Assembly (NCBI GenBank): GCA_017440465.1
Contig: JAFSHF010000003.1
Location: 1 to 43,237 of the forward strand
Length of the DNA stretch: 43,237 bases
Origin: Clostridia bacterium
GTDB taxonomy: Bacteria; Bacillota; Clostridia; Oscillospirales; QAKW01
Direction of reading: 5' to 3'
The notes under the pieces are model-generated. The model made no database searches. It was not told the DNA's origin and saw only the letters and a program-made list of their open reading frames with translations. Both the position numbers and the translations under genes were made by a program. Each line of letters begins with the position of its first letter. Position 1 is the first letter of the stretch. This document shows, piece after piece, positions 25,565-32,752 of the stretch.

Positions 25565-25577
25565 AGGAGAACATGAT

Positions 25578-25958
25578 ATGGAGAACAGATTTTTTATTTG
25601 CGAGCATTGCGGCAATATCGTTGGGATGATCCACGATGCCGGTGTACCGATGATGTGCTGCGGTCAGAAAATGACCAAATTGGAGCCGGGCACCAAAGAA
25701 GCGGCGGTGGAAAAGCATATCCCCGTCGTTACCTTTGACGGCTCGGTAGTCAAGGCGGTGGTCGGTGAGGTGACCCATCCCATGACCGAAGAGCATAGCA
25801 TTACCTGGGTCTATCTGCAGACCGATCGCGGCGGGCAACGTAAGGCTTTGAAGCCCGGCGACGAGCCCATCGTCACCTTTGCGCTCAGCGATGAAAAGCC
25901 TATCGCGGTCTATGCCTATTGTAATCTGCACGGCTTATGGAAAGCCGATGTGAAATAA
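25578..25958 (+). CDS. dfx: Desulfoferrodoxin (superoxide reductase, two iron centres)
   Basis: 126 residues. Reduces superoxide to hydrogen peroxide without making O2. The N-terminal desulforedoxin-like domain has Cys4 iron centre I (C8, C11, C27, C28: FICEHCGN and MMCCGQK). The C-terminal domain has the His4Cys catalytic centre II: H47 in EKHIP with E45 and K46, H67, H73, C115 and H118 (YCNLHGLW). All ligands are present. AAGGAG at 25563-25568 selects ATG 25578. It lies between the flavodiiron protein and rubredoxin in one operon, giving removal of O2 and superoxide with the shared electron carrier. Confidence 0.96.
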   Translation: MENRFFICEHCGNIVGMIHDAGVPMMCCGQKMTKLEPGTKEAAVEKHIPVVTFDGSVVKAVVGEVTHPMTEEHSITWVYLQTDRGGQRKALKPGDEPIVTFALSDEKPIAVYAYCNLHGLWKADVK

Positions 25959-25978
25959 TTTTTAAAGGAGAATGAACA

Positions 25979-26134
25979 ATGAAATACGAATGTACTGTAT
26001 GCGGCTGGGTTTATGATGAAGAAGCGGGATATCCCGAAGAAGGCATCGCTCCCGGCACCAAATTTGAAGATCTGCCCGAAGATTTTGTCTGCCCTTTATG
26101 TGGCGTAGGCAAAGAAGATTTTTCGGAAGTATAA
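25979..26134 (+). CDS. rd: Rubredoxin
   Basis: 51 residues, [20 protein letters not shown] at the start. The Fe(Cys)4 site is formed by CTVC near residues 5-8 and CPLC near 38-41, with the usual aromatic core (Y, W, F) and the [18 protein letters not shown] segment. AAGGAG precedes ATG 25979 by about 10 bp. One-electron carrier, probably supplying desulfoferrodoxin, the flavodiiron protein and rubrerythrin. Third gene of the oxygen-defence operon, 20 bp after desulfoferrodoxin. Confidence 0.96.
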   Translation: MKYECTVCGWVYDEEAGYPEEGIAPGTKFEDLPEDFVCPLCGVGKEDFSEV

Positions 26135-26137
26135 AAC

Positions 26138-26219
26138 GGCGCTTTTTGGCTCTTTTCGCTCTCTTTGACCTTGGTGGGCAAAAAAACCCAACCTGCACCC
26201 AAAGAAACCAAAAATAGCC
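26138..26219. other. Imperfect ~80-nt intergenic dyad between rubredoxin and ZIP gene
   Basis: GGC..TTTTTGG (26138-26149) can pair with CCAAAAA..GCC (26208-26219), CTTTG with CAAAG, and GGTGGG with CCCAACC around an A-rich loop. It has interior loops and no T-run. It could be a structured leader, a degenerate mobile hairpin or chance. Confidence 0.4.
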
Positions 26220-26252
26220 TAAAAATCATCTGTTTTATAAAAACCATTAAAA

Positions 26253-26285
26253 GAAAAATCCCGCGCATTGCGCGGGATTTTTCCA
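26253..26285 (+). terminator. Terminator abutting the ZIP ribosome binding site
   Basis: GAAAAATCCCGCGCA and TGCGCGGGATTTTTC, perfect 15-bp arms around one T. It ends 1 bp before AAAAGGAG, the ZIP Shine-Dalgarno. It ends the oxygen-defence operon or acts as an attenuator for the ZIP gene. Confidence 0.85.
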
Positions 26286-26300
26286 AAAGGAGAAGAATAT

Positions 26301-27050
26301 ATGAAACTTGTTCTGCTTACTGCGCTGGGCGTGGGCGGAGCCACCGTTCTGGGCGCGGTTCTGGGTTTTCTCTTTCGCAATCTTTCCCGCAAATTTTCGG
26401 ATATCGTTCTTTCCTTTGCGGCGGGGGTGATGCTGGCGGCGGCGGTGATCGGGCTGATTTTGCCCTCGCTGGAGAGCGGCGGGAAATATGCGATCCTGAT
26501 CGCGGTGGCGGGCATCTTCGCCGGTGCGCTCTGCTTGAATCTCATCGATCAATTGGTCCCCCATATGCATCGGTTGGTGGGTCCCGATCGGGAAAGCCAT
26601 CCCGATGCGCGGTTGAATAAAGTATTGCTCTTTGTCTTGGCGATCGCCATCCATAATCTGCCCGAAGGGTTAGCGGCAGGAGTCGGTTTCGGATCGGGGG
26701 ATACCACCCAAGCCTTGGTCATCGCGGGCGGGATCGCTCTGCAGAACATTCCCGAAGGAATGGTGATCATCGCGCCGATGCTGGCGGCGGGGCTGACCCC
26801 CGGCAAGACCTTTTTCATCGCCGCACTCACCGGCTTGGTGGAGGTGCTCGGTACAGTGGTCGGCTATTATGCAGTGCATCTGGCAACTTTTATTCTGCCC
26901 TTTGCCCTTGCCTTTGCGGGTGGGACGATGCTTTATATCATCAGCGATGAAATGATCCCCGAAACCCATGCGGGCGGCAATCAGCGCGGCGCAACCTATG
27001 CCTTATTGGTCGGTTTTTGCCTGATGCTGGCAGTGGATTTCCTATTATAA
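26301..27050 (+). CDS. ZIP-family metal transporter
   Basis: 250 residues from ATG 26301 (AAAAGGAGAAG directly upstream; the earlier in-frame start lies inside the terminator). Eight hydrophobic segments. The ZIP metal-site motifs are in segments 4 and 5: AIHNLPEGLAAGVGF and ALQNIPEGMVII. Imports divalent metal (Zn, Fe or Mn) into the cytosol; the specific metal cannot be told. The intracellular loop PHMHRLVGPDRESHPD carries the usual His residues. It follows the oxygen-defence operon but is separated from it by a strong terminator, so it is probably controlled on its own. Confidence 0.93.
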   Translation: MKLVLLTALGVGGATVLGAVLGFLFRNLSRKFSDIVLSFAAGVMLAAAVIGLILPSLESGGKYAILIAVAGIFAGALCLNLIDQLVPHMHRLVGPDRESHPDARLNKVLLFVLAIAIHNLPEGLAAGVGFGSGDTTQALVIAGGIALQNIPEGMVIIAPMLAAGLTPGKTFFIAALTGLVEVLGTVVGYYAVHLATFILPFALAFAGGTMLYIISDEMIPETHAGGNQRGATYALLVGFCLMLAVDFLL

Positions 27051-27109
27051 TAAAAAAAGTACAGGCGGCAATGAACGGATTTTTTTCATTATTTGTCTTA
27101 AAAATTATC

Positions 27110-27138
27110 TTGACTTTTATCTTTGTTTGTAACATAAT
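27110..27138 (+). promoter_or_regulatory. Promoter of third SLH gene
   Basis: TTGACT (27110-27115), 17 bp, CATAAT (27133-27138), 57 bp upstream of the start. Confidence 0.78.
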
Positions 27139-27194
27139 AAAAAACACAAAAATGCAAGTCATTTTGATTTGCAGAAGAAAAGGAGAAAGGTACT

Positions 27195-29276
27195 ATGAAG
27201 AAAAGAATTTTATCCATTCTGTTGGCTCTTTCGATGCTTCTGACCTTGGTTCCCTCTGCCTTTGCAGATGGGGTGAGCGAAGGTACGGTCGCAACGATCG
27301 GCGAAGCGGAGTTTACTTCGCTGAAGGATGCAATTAATGCAGCGCAGCCCGACGATATTGTCAAACTTTTCGATAATTACAGCAATTATAGAGCGATCCA
27401 GATCGGCAAATCCATTACGCTCGATCTCAACGGTTATAATATCGAACGTACATTTGGTGGTATCGCTGTTGATATTACCGCCGGTGACGTTGTTATTACC
27501 GGCAACGGTAAGATCTCCGGCTCCGCCGATGGTGTAAGAGTTGATGACGATGCAACCCTTACTCTTGAAGAAGGTGTGATTGTCGAAGGTCGAGATGGGC
27601 ATGGCATCTATACCGAGGGCAAGCTGACAATTGACGGTGCTACCATTACTGCAACAGAGTATGGTGTTGCACTTTATTCCGGCGATGAGTGGGCTGCCTC
27701 TCTCGAAATGTTGGATGGTTCTGTTTCCGGTGCGTGTGGTGTGGCTGCCTATGCAAAAACCGATGTAACTGTGAAGGGCGGCACCATCAGCGGTACTGTG
27801 GCAGGGCTCTCCGGTGAGGGTGGAAGCCACGATACGACCTTCAATATCGAAGGCGGTACGATTCAGTCTGAGGACGGCGTTGGTATCTACCATCCTCAGA
27901 ATGGTAAGTTGAACATCAGCGGCGGTACTGTGATCGGTGCAACCGGCATCAATATGAAGTCCGGTGAACTGAACATTACCGGTGGTACTATTAAGGGCAA
28001 TGGTGAAAAGGCTGATTACAGTTTTGTCGGCGGCGGCTTCAACAGCACCGGTGATGCTCTTGTGATAGAGTCTTGCGGTTATCCGGGCGGTGCTCCCAAA
28101 GCTACCATTACCGGCGGCACCTTTGAATCCGAAAATGCAACTGCCGTTGCAAGTTATGCAGGAAACAATGTGACAGAGACGGTGACCGACTTCGTTTCCG
28201 GCGGCACGTATTCTGACAATAGTGCAGAAAGCCATCTCGCAGATGGTTATGCCCTTAAATTAAACGGTGACGGCACTTACGGTCTGATCGAAGCCACCCC
28301 CGAGGAGATTGAAGAAAAAGCAACCGCTACCTTTAATGTTACTCCCGCGGATGCGGTTGTTAAGGTGGAAAAAGGCGGTGTAGAGTTTGTTGGTACCGAC
28401 AATGTTTATGAATTGCTCGGCGGCACTTATAACTATACGGTCTCTAAGGACGGTTACTACACGGTTTCCGGCAGTTTTACTGTGGCAGGGGAAGATCTGC
28501 CTGTAAACGTAACGATGACCAAAATCGCATATTATACTGTCACCTATACCGACGGTGTGGACGATGCAGAGATCTTTGCCGATCAATCCTTCACCGTTGC
28601 TGAAAATACAGCAACTCCCGTATTTGAAGGAACCATCGCGCGTGAAGGCTATACCTTCAAGGGTTGGACTCCCGCGGTTGCGGCAACCGTAACTGCAGAT
28701 GCAACCTATGTTGCAGTCTTTGAAAAGATTCCCGAAGAACCCAAAGATCCTGTTTTTGAAGATGTTTCGGCAGATGCATACTATGCCGATGCAGTGATTT
28801 GGGCGGCAAAGAATAAGGTTACCACCGGTGTGGAAGAGGGCGTATTTGCTCCCGAAGTAATGTGCACCCGCGCTCAGGTCGTCACCTTCCTCTGGCGCGC
28901 CGCAGGCGAGCCCAAGACATCCGCCGATACCGAGGTTTTCTTTGCAGATATTGAAGAAGGTTCTTATTATTATGATGCGGTCGTCTGGGCGGTAGAAAAC
29001 GGAATTACCAACGGTGTTTCTGCCACCGAATTTGCTCCCGATGCCGTTTGCACTCGTGCACAGGTCGTCACCTTCCTCTGGCGCGCCGCAGGCGAGCCCA
29101 AGGCAGAGGCAGAGATGTCCTCTGACGATGTTGCAGAGGGAACTTATTATTACGATGCCGTTCTCTGGGCAGCAGAGAATAAAATCACCAATGGTGTTTC
29201 TGCAACGGAATTTGCTCCCGCAAACGAATCTACCCGCGCGCAGGCAATTACGTTGCTCTATCGCGCATTCAACTAA
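27195..29276 (+). CDS. Secreted SLH surface protein with beta-helix region
   Basis: 693 residues. Signal peptide 1-25 (KKRILSILLALSMLLTLVPSAFA). Residues about 60-350 hold many short turns of the type GGTISGT, GGTIQSE, GGTVIGA, GGTIKGN, GGTFESE spaced about 20 residues, as in right-handed parallel beta-helices (pectate-lyase-like folds). No catalytic residues can be assigned, so binding or adhesion is as likely as hydrolysis. A PEGA-like segment (ATFNVTPADAVVKVEKGG) and an InlB-type repeat (YTVTYTDG...FKGWTPAV...YVAVFE) follow. Residues about 516-693 are three SLH domains (CTRAQVVTFLWRAAGEPK), clearly more diverged from the pair at 4.8-9.9 kb than those are from each other. AAAGGAG precedes ATG 27195. 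Confidence 0.88.
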   Translation: MKKRILSILLALSMLLTLVPSAFADGVSEGTVATIGEAEFTSLKDAINAAQPDDIVKLFDNYSNYRAIQIGKSITLDLNGYNIERTFGGIAVDITAGDVVITGNGKISGSADGVRVDDDATLTLEEGVIVEGRDGHGIYTEGKLTIDGATITATEYGVALYSGDEWAASLEMLDGSVSGACGVAAYAKTDVTVKGGTISGTVAGLSGEGGSHDTTFNIEGGTIQSEDGVGIYHPQNGKLNISGGTVIGATGINMKSGELNITGGTIKGNGEKADYSFVGGGFNSTGDALVIESCGYPGGAPKATITGGTFESENATAVASYAGNNVTETVTDFVSGGTYSDNSAESHLADGYALKLNGDGTYGLIEATPEEIEEKATATFNVTPADAVVKVEKGGVEFVGTDNVYELLGGTYNYTVSKDGYYTVSGSFTVAGEDLPVNVTMTKIAYYTVTYTDGVDDAEIFADQSFTVAENTATPVFEGTIAREGYTFKGWTPAVAATVTADATYVAVFEKIPEEPKDPVFEDVSADAYYADAVIWAAKNKVTTGVEEGVFAPEVMCTRAQVVTFLWRAAGEPKTSADTEVFFADIEEGSYYYDAVVWAVENGITNGVSATEFAPDAVCTRAQVVTFLWRAAGEPKAEAEMSSDDVAEGTYYYDAVLWAAENKITNGVSATEFAPANESTRAQAITLLYRAFN

Positions 29277-29376
29277 AATCGATGAAATGGGCGACTTTTC
29301 CGATTTTTCGGTCTTGACGTATCGACATACGCCTGCGCCCGAAGAAATCAAAAAATTCATCCCATTTGATCGATTT
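29275..29376 (+). repeat. About 100-nt long-hairpin element, copy 2
   Basis: Starts within the stop codon of the SLH gene. Outer arms AAATCGAT-G-AAATGGG (29276-29291) and CCCATTT-G-ATCGATTT (29361-29376), inner arms GATTTTTCGG and CCGAAGAAATC, tip CGTAT-CGAC-ATACG. The core of about 60 nt is essentially identical to copy 3, but the outer arms differ. Confidence 0.8.
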
Positions 29377-29390
29377 GTTCATTAAAAATT

Positions 29391-29420
29391 AAAAGCCCTG
29401 ACCATCGGTCAGGGCTTTGT
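29391..29420. terminator. Terminator between SLH gene and flavin reductase
   Basis: AAAAGCCCTGACC with GGTCAGGGCTTT, 3-nt loop, and T-rich sequence on both strands. Convergent genes flank it. Confidence 0.9.
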
Positions 29421-29993
29421 TTATTTTCTGTTTTTCTTTTTCTTCACCGAATAGCCGAAGGAGCCGATCTTTTTCCCGAGGGCAAAATATTGACCGTGGG
29501 CATAGGCGGCAAAGGCACATTTTTCGGGGTGGAATTTGCCTTTTTCATCGATATACCGCTCATCAATATTTACCGCCACAATATCGGCGATAAACATATC
29601 GTGGGTTCCCAAGGGGACGATCTCGGTCACTTTGCACTCGATGGAGATCGGGCTTTCCGCCACCATCGGGCAGGACAGAACCGAAGCCTTTTCGCGCGTC
29701 AGCTTGCAGGCGGCGAATTTATCCAGATCCTTGCCGCTTTTGATCCCGCAGAAATCGATGGAACGAACGATATGGGAAGAGGGCATATTGATAACAAACT
29801 CGCCGCTTTTCTTGATTAAATCATAAGAATAGCGGGAAGGGCGCACCGAGATATAGGTTTTTGCCGGCTCGGAATTGATAATTCCTGTCCAGGCGATGGT
29901 GATGAGATTATCTTTGCCGCCATAGGCGCAGGAGATCAGCGCGGGCGGGACCGGCGCCATCAGCGTGCCGGGCTTCCAGGTTACTTTTGCCAT
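29421..29993 (-). CDS. Flavin reductase family protein (FMN-binding split barrel)
   Basis: 190 residues from ATG 29993, chosen because AGAGGT lies 7 bp upstream on the minus strand; a longer version would lack a ribosome binding site. Pattern WKPGTLMAPVPPALISC...NLITIAWTGIINSEP, then ISVRPSRYSYDLIKKSGEFVIN is the FMN-binding split barrel of flavin reductases of the FlaRed/HpaC type. Probably a soluble FMN-dependent reductase or electron carrier; the partner is unknown. The basic tail SVKKKKNRK is unusual. Transcribed alone from a promoter carrying a 15-bp palindrome. Confidence 0.87.
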   Translation of the reverse strand: MAKVTWKPGTLMAPVPPALISCAYGGKDNLITIAWTGIINSEPAKTYISVRPSRYSYDLIKKSGEFVINMPSSHIVRSIDFCGIKSGKDLDKFAACKLTREKASVLSCPMVAESPISIECKVTEIVPLGTHDMFIADIVAVNIDERYIDEKGKFHPEKCAFAAYAHGQYFALGKKIGSFGYSVKKKKNRK

Positions 29994-30009
29994 AATGATA
30001 CCTCTTTCA

Positions 30010-30024
30010 AATGATAGTATCATT
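30010..30024. promoter_or_regulatory. Candidate operator of flavin reductase gene
   Basis: AATGATAGTATCATT, a palindrome apart from its central base, overlapping the -10 region of the minus-strand promoter. The binding regulator is unknown; the PerR boxes in this window have a different sequence. Confidence 0.45.
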
Positions 30025-30050
30025 ATAATAGAAAAAGGGCTTTTTGAAAA
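30022..30050 (-). promoter_or_regulatory. Promoter of flavin reductase gene
   Basis: Minus strand: TTTTCA (30045-30050), 17 bp, TATAAT (30022-30027). The -35 lies inside the preceding gene's terminator hairpin. Confidence 0.55.
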
Positions 30051-30060
30051 GCCCTTTTTT
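30032..30060 (-). terminator. Terminator of the small helical protein gene
   Basis: AAAAAGGGCTTTT and AAAAGCCCTTTTT arms around TG; symmetrical, so it could act on both strands. Confidence 0.82.
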
Positions 30061-30071
30061 AATATAGATAT

Positions 30072-30506
30072 TTATAGATATTCACGCAAGTCTTTGGAAA
30101 GTTGTTCTTCCAATTGGATCAGTCGCTTGGCAATGTCCTTGGATTTTTCATCGGCCGCTTCATATTTGTTGAGATAGCGGCTGAGGGATTTGACCCCCAT
30201 ATCGCAACCGCTGACCATCAGATCGGCGATGGTGGCATCGGAGCTGTCGATGGAAAGCATCGCGGTGGTCTTGATCCAACTCATCCCCTTGGCGATGGGG
30301 TTGGGGCCTTTGCCGTCGTCGTGGTATTGCTCCAAAAGCTGCTGGATCTCGTTGTTCAGGTGGTCGTGCCGCTCCTTGCAATCGTAAAGCAGCTTGCGCA
30401 TCCCCTCGCTCTTGGAATAATCCAACACCTCTTTGATGGAGGAAATGCCCATCTGCACCCCCGCATCACATTCTCGCAATAGACATATGGTATCGTTTTC
30501 GATCAT
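30072..30506 (-). CDS. Small all-helical protein, possible ferritin-like fold
   Basis: 144 residues, cytosolic, strongly helical and charged, with no signal or membrane segment. I do not recognise a named family with certainty. The layout (four amphipathic helices, carboxylates and histidines such as LLRECDAGVQMG and DCKERHDHLNNEI, and a Lys/Glu-rich last helix) recalls ferritin-like or DUF2383-type bundles, but a complete diiron motif pair (two ExxH) cannot be shown. The start ATG 30506 follows AAAGGGTG. It is separated from the flavin reductase by a terminator. Function unknown. Confidence 0.7.
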   Translation of the reverse strand: MIENDTICLLRECDAGVQMGISSIKEVLDYSKSEGMRKLLYDCKERHDHLNNEIQQLLEQYHDDGKGPNPIAKGMSWIKTTAMLSIDSSDATIADLMVSGCDMGVKSLSRYLNKYEAADEKSKDIAKRLIQLEEQLSKDLREYL

Positions 30507-30574
30507 AAAAAAATCACCCTTTCTATTTTTTAATCATAGTTTGGGTGTTTTGTTGCATTTTTATTCAAATAAAA

Positions 30575-30945
30575 ATAGAAGCGTCCCTTGATCCAACGTA
30601 ATCTTTCACCTTACATTGCGATCAAGGGACACTTCTGGTCACTCTTGATATCTAACATCGAATTTAACCTCTCTTTCTTTGGATCTGCAGTTTCTTCCTG
30701 TCGCTCATTCGTCATTCCACATCGTTTGGTGTTTTTTTCTTGCAAGGCAAGTTCTTTCATGGTCTTGGAGTTTGCGTTTTTCGAATACTGCAGTCGATTT
30801 CTTTGTGCCCTTTCGAATTTGTCCGGTCATCTATCTACACTAATGGGGGAAATCCGGATCTGTTTCTTTCTTCCTTCTCATTCGATTTTATTTTCGAAAG
30901 AAGCACCGGGCTTACTTGTACATTGGTATCACCTTTCCCTTTCCT
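30575..30945 (-). ncRNA. Putative structured noncoding RNA, ~370 nt
   Basis: A TTGAAA-17-TATTAT promoter on the minus strand (30953-30981) reads into about 370 nt without a convincing gene, ending in a long hairpin (30579-30634) and a T-rich tract. The hairpin has 15-bp plus 8-bp stems and a 9-nt loop. Both imperfect pairs are G-U on the minus strand but A-C on the plus strand, which supports a minus-strand RNA. Further short stems can be drawn (for example CTTGC-CTT-GCAAG near 30740). It is purine-rich. I do not recognise it as tmRNA, SRP RNA, 6S or RNase P RNA. A frame of about 70 codons without strong coding character crosses it on the minus strand, so a decayed gene is the alternative. 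Confidence 0.5.
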
Positions 30946-30952
30946 TGTCTAT

Positions 30953-30981
30953 ATAATAGCACAAAAGTTATGAACTTTCAA
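30953..30981 (-). promoter_or_regulatory. Promoter of putative ncRNA
   Basis: Minus strand: TTGAAA (30976-30981), 17 bp, TATTAT (30953-30958). Confidence 0.65.
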
Positions 30982-31056
30982 TATGTAATGTTATACAAAA
31001 TAAACAAATAATTGTTGTTTAAAGGGGAGAAATTCATCGCTTGAAGCATTTTTTTA

Positions 31057-31086
31057 TTGACTTTAATAAATTAGGTGTGATATACT
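31057..31086 (+). promoter_or_regulatory. Promoter firing into an immediate terminator, upstream of LytTR gene
   Basis: TTGACT (31057-31062), 18 bp, TATACT (31081-31086), with an extended TGA before the -10. A terminator begins about 10 bp downstream of the -10. Confidence 0.68.
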
Positions 31087-31095
31087 GAATTTGTT

Positions 31096-31122
31096 GAGGT
31101 GTTGAAAAACGCCTCTTTTTTT
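31096..31122 (+). terminator. Promoter-proximal terminator (possible attenuator or tiny RNA)
   Basis: GAGGTGTT (31096-31103), GAAA loop, AACGCCTC (31108-31115), then seven T. The one imperfect pair is U-G on the plus strand, so it acts in this direction. No plus-strand gene lies upstream for it to terminate. Confidence 0.8.
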
Positions 31123-31220
31123 ATTACCGCATACAGCGGATAAACGACCGAACGGTTGCAGAGCATTGTTTTTGATGCCGATGGCGTGATAGAATGGATT
31201 TGCAAAGGAGGAATTCCCCA

Positions 31221-31655
31221 ATGAAATGCAAAATTATTATCGATCCTTCCCGAGAAGAAGAGATCCTCGTTTATGCTCAAAAAACATCCCCGCTGACCGA
31301 AGCGATCGAGCGGTTGGCGAGGGAAGAGGAGTCTACCTGGATCGGCTATGGGAAGGAAAGCATCGTCCCGCTGGATCCCAAGGAGGTTCTTTGCTTTTCG
31401 GTGGAGGGCAATAAGGTCTATGCCCATCTGGAAAAGGAGCGGTTGTGGATGAAATGCCGGTTATATCAGTTGGAGGAACGGTTGCCGGAGGAGTTTATCA
31501 AGATCAATCAATCCTGCATCGCCAACTGCAAAAAGATTGCCCGCTTTGAGGTCTCCATCTCGGGCGCGTTGCGGGTGGTCTTTCGGAACGGGTATTCGGA
31601 TTACGTTTCCCGCAGGCAATTAAAATTTGTAAAAGAAAGGTTTGGTATTCTATAA
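31221..31655 (+). CDS. LytTR-family DNA-binding regulator
   Basis: 144 residues from ATG 31221, with AAAGGAGG at 31204-31211. Residues about 1-45 are a variable N-terminal part (MKCKIIIDPSREEEILVYAQ); residues about 50-144 form a LytTR beta-rich DNA-binding domain (DPKEVLCFSVEGNKVYAHLE, RLYQLEERLPEEFIKINQSC, VVFRNGYSDYVSRRQLKFVKERFG). There is no receiver domain. The next gene is a DUF3021 membrane protein overlapping by one base; LytTR-DUF3021 pairs are a recurrent Firmicutes arrangement in which the membrane protein is thought to modulate the regulator. Targets are not visible. A possible direct promoter is TTGTTT-18-TAGAAT ending near 31196. Confidence 0.92.
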   Translation: MKCKIIIDPSREEEILVYAQKTSPLTEAIERLAREEESTWIGYGKESIVPLDPKEVLCFSVEGNKVYAHLEKERLWMKCRLYQLEERLPEEFIKINQSCIANCKKIARFEVSISGALRVVFRNGYSDYVSRRQLKFVKERFGIL

Positions 31656-32071
31656 TGAATAAATATTTGAAGGAATTTTTGCACCGTGGTTTAATGTTCG
31701 GTGGTTTTGGCCCCATTATTTTGGGGATCGTCTATTGGATCTTATCCGTTGCAGTCGAGGGTTTTTCGTTGAGCGGCGGGCAGGTGTGTTTAGGGATCGT
31801 TTCCATCTATCTGCTGGCATTTGTTCAGGCGGGGGCTTCGGTTTTTAACCAGATCGAAGAATGGGGCATCGGTAAATCGCTGTTGGTCCATTTTCTGACC
31901 CTGTTTGTTGCCTATAGCGGTTGCTATCTGCTCAATACTTGGATTCCCTTTGAGCCGATGGTGCTGTTGATCTTCGCGGCGATCTTTATTGCGGTCTATT
32001 TCACCGTCTGGCTGACTGTTTATTTCATTGTCCGCGCCACCCGCAATAAGCTGAATCATCAATTAAAATGA
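31655..32071 (+). CDS. DUF3021 membrane protein, LytTR partner
   Basis: 138 residues with four hydrophobic segments (about 15-35, 45-65, 78-95, 100-128) and a short basic tail (RATRNKLNHQLK). The start overlaps the LytTR stop (TAATG), so it is translationally coupled. The family is DUF3021, found almost only next to LytTR regulators; the likely role is to bind or restrain the partner regulator at the membrane, which is inference. The -35 of the next promoter begins immediately after its stop codon. Confidence 0.9.
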   Translation: MNKYLKEFLHRGLMFGGFGPIILGIVYWILSVAVEGFSLSGGQVCLGIVSIYLLAFVQAGASVFNQIEEWGIGKSLLVHFLTLFVAYSGCYLLNTWIPFEPMVLLIFAAIFIAVYFTVWLTVYFIVRATRNKLNHQLK

Positions 32072-32100
32072 TTGACGGGGCTTTTTGAAACATATATAAT
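32072..32100 (+). promoter_or_regulatory. Promoter of flavodoxin-like oxidoreductase
   Basis: TTGACG (32072-32077), 17 bp, TATAAT (32095-32100). Confidence 0.85.
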
Positions 32101-32130
32101 AAAGAAAAAACCTAAAAAGGTAGGTACTTT

Positions 32131-32748
32131 ATGAAAGTTTTAATGCTTAACGGAAGCCCTCGTGCCAACAGTAATACCGGCATTGCGCTGGCAGAGATGG
32201 AAAAGGTCTTTGCCAAAAACGGAATCGAGACCGAGATCATTCAGGTGGGGAAAGAAGTGGTGCGCGGCTGCTTGAGTTGCGGATTTTGCGCCAAAAACGG
32301 CAAATGCGCTATCGATGATATCGTCAATGTTCTGGCAGAAAAATTAAAGGAGGCGGATGGCTTGGTGTTGGCAAGTCCTGTCTACTATGCCTCCGCCAAC
32401 GGAACGATGGTGGCGTTGTTGGATCGCCTGTTCTATAGTATGCCCTATCCCAAGACGATGAAGGTGGGTGCCTCGGTGGCGGTGGCGCGCCGCGGCGGTT
32501 GCTCGGCAACCTTTGATCAACTCAATAAATATTTCACCATTTCGGGGATGCCCATCGCCTCCAGCCAATATTGGAACAGTGTCCACGGCAGAGCGGCAGG
32601 GGAAGCGGAGCAGGATGCCGAAGGCCTGCAGACGATGCGCCATCTGGCAGAGAATATGACCTTTTTGATGAAATCCATCGCGCTGGGGAAGGAGCAGTTT
32701 GAGGTCCCCCAAAGAGAGCCCTGGACCCCTACAAGTTTTATTAAATAA
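32131..32748 (+). CDS. NADPH-dependent FMN reductase / iron-sulfur flavoprotein-like
   Basis: 205 residues with a flavodoxin fold. MKVLMLNGSPRANSNTGIAL is the FMN phosphate loop; the CxxCxxC...C motif GCLSCGFCAKNGKC (residues about 49-62) is that of the iron-sulfur flavoprotein group (Isf, 4Fe-4S) and related reductases; SPVYYASANGTMVALLDRLF is the flavin-ring segment. It probably transfers electrons between ferredoxin, flavin and an oxidant, a reasonable role in an anaerobe. Single gene with its own promoter and a terminator right behind it. Confidence 0.9.
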   Translation: MKVLMLNGSPRANSNTGIALAEMEKVFAKNGIETEIIQVGKEVVRGCLSCGFCAKNGKCAIDDIVNVLAEKLKEADGLVLASPVYYASANGTMVALLDRLFYSMPYPKTMKVGASVAVARRGGCSATFDQLNKYFTISGMPIASSQYWNSVHGRAAGEAEQDAEGLQTMRHLAENMTFLMKSIALGKEQFEVPQREPWTPTSFIK

Positions 32749-32752
32749 AAAA

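Noticed and set aside
30575-30945. RNase P RNA, because the minus strand contains GTAGATAGATGA as in one conserved segment of Bacillus-type RNase P
   Set aside because: The other universal RNase P segments (GAGGAAAGTCC near the 5' end, ACAGAA before that segment) are missing.
30588-30973. Two overlapping plus-strand frames in the 30.6-31.0 kb gap
   Set aside because: No ribosome binding site, low-complexity Ser/Phe/Leu composition, and they lie opposite the better supported minus-strand RNA with promoter and terminator.
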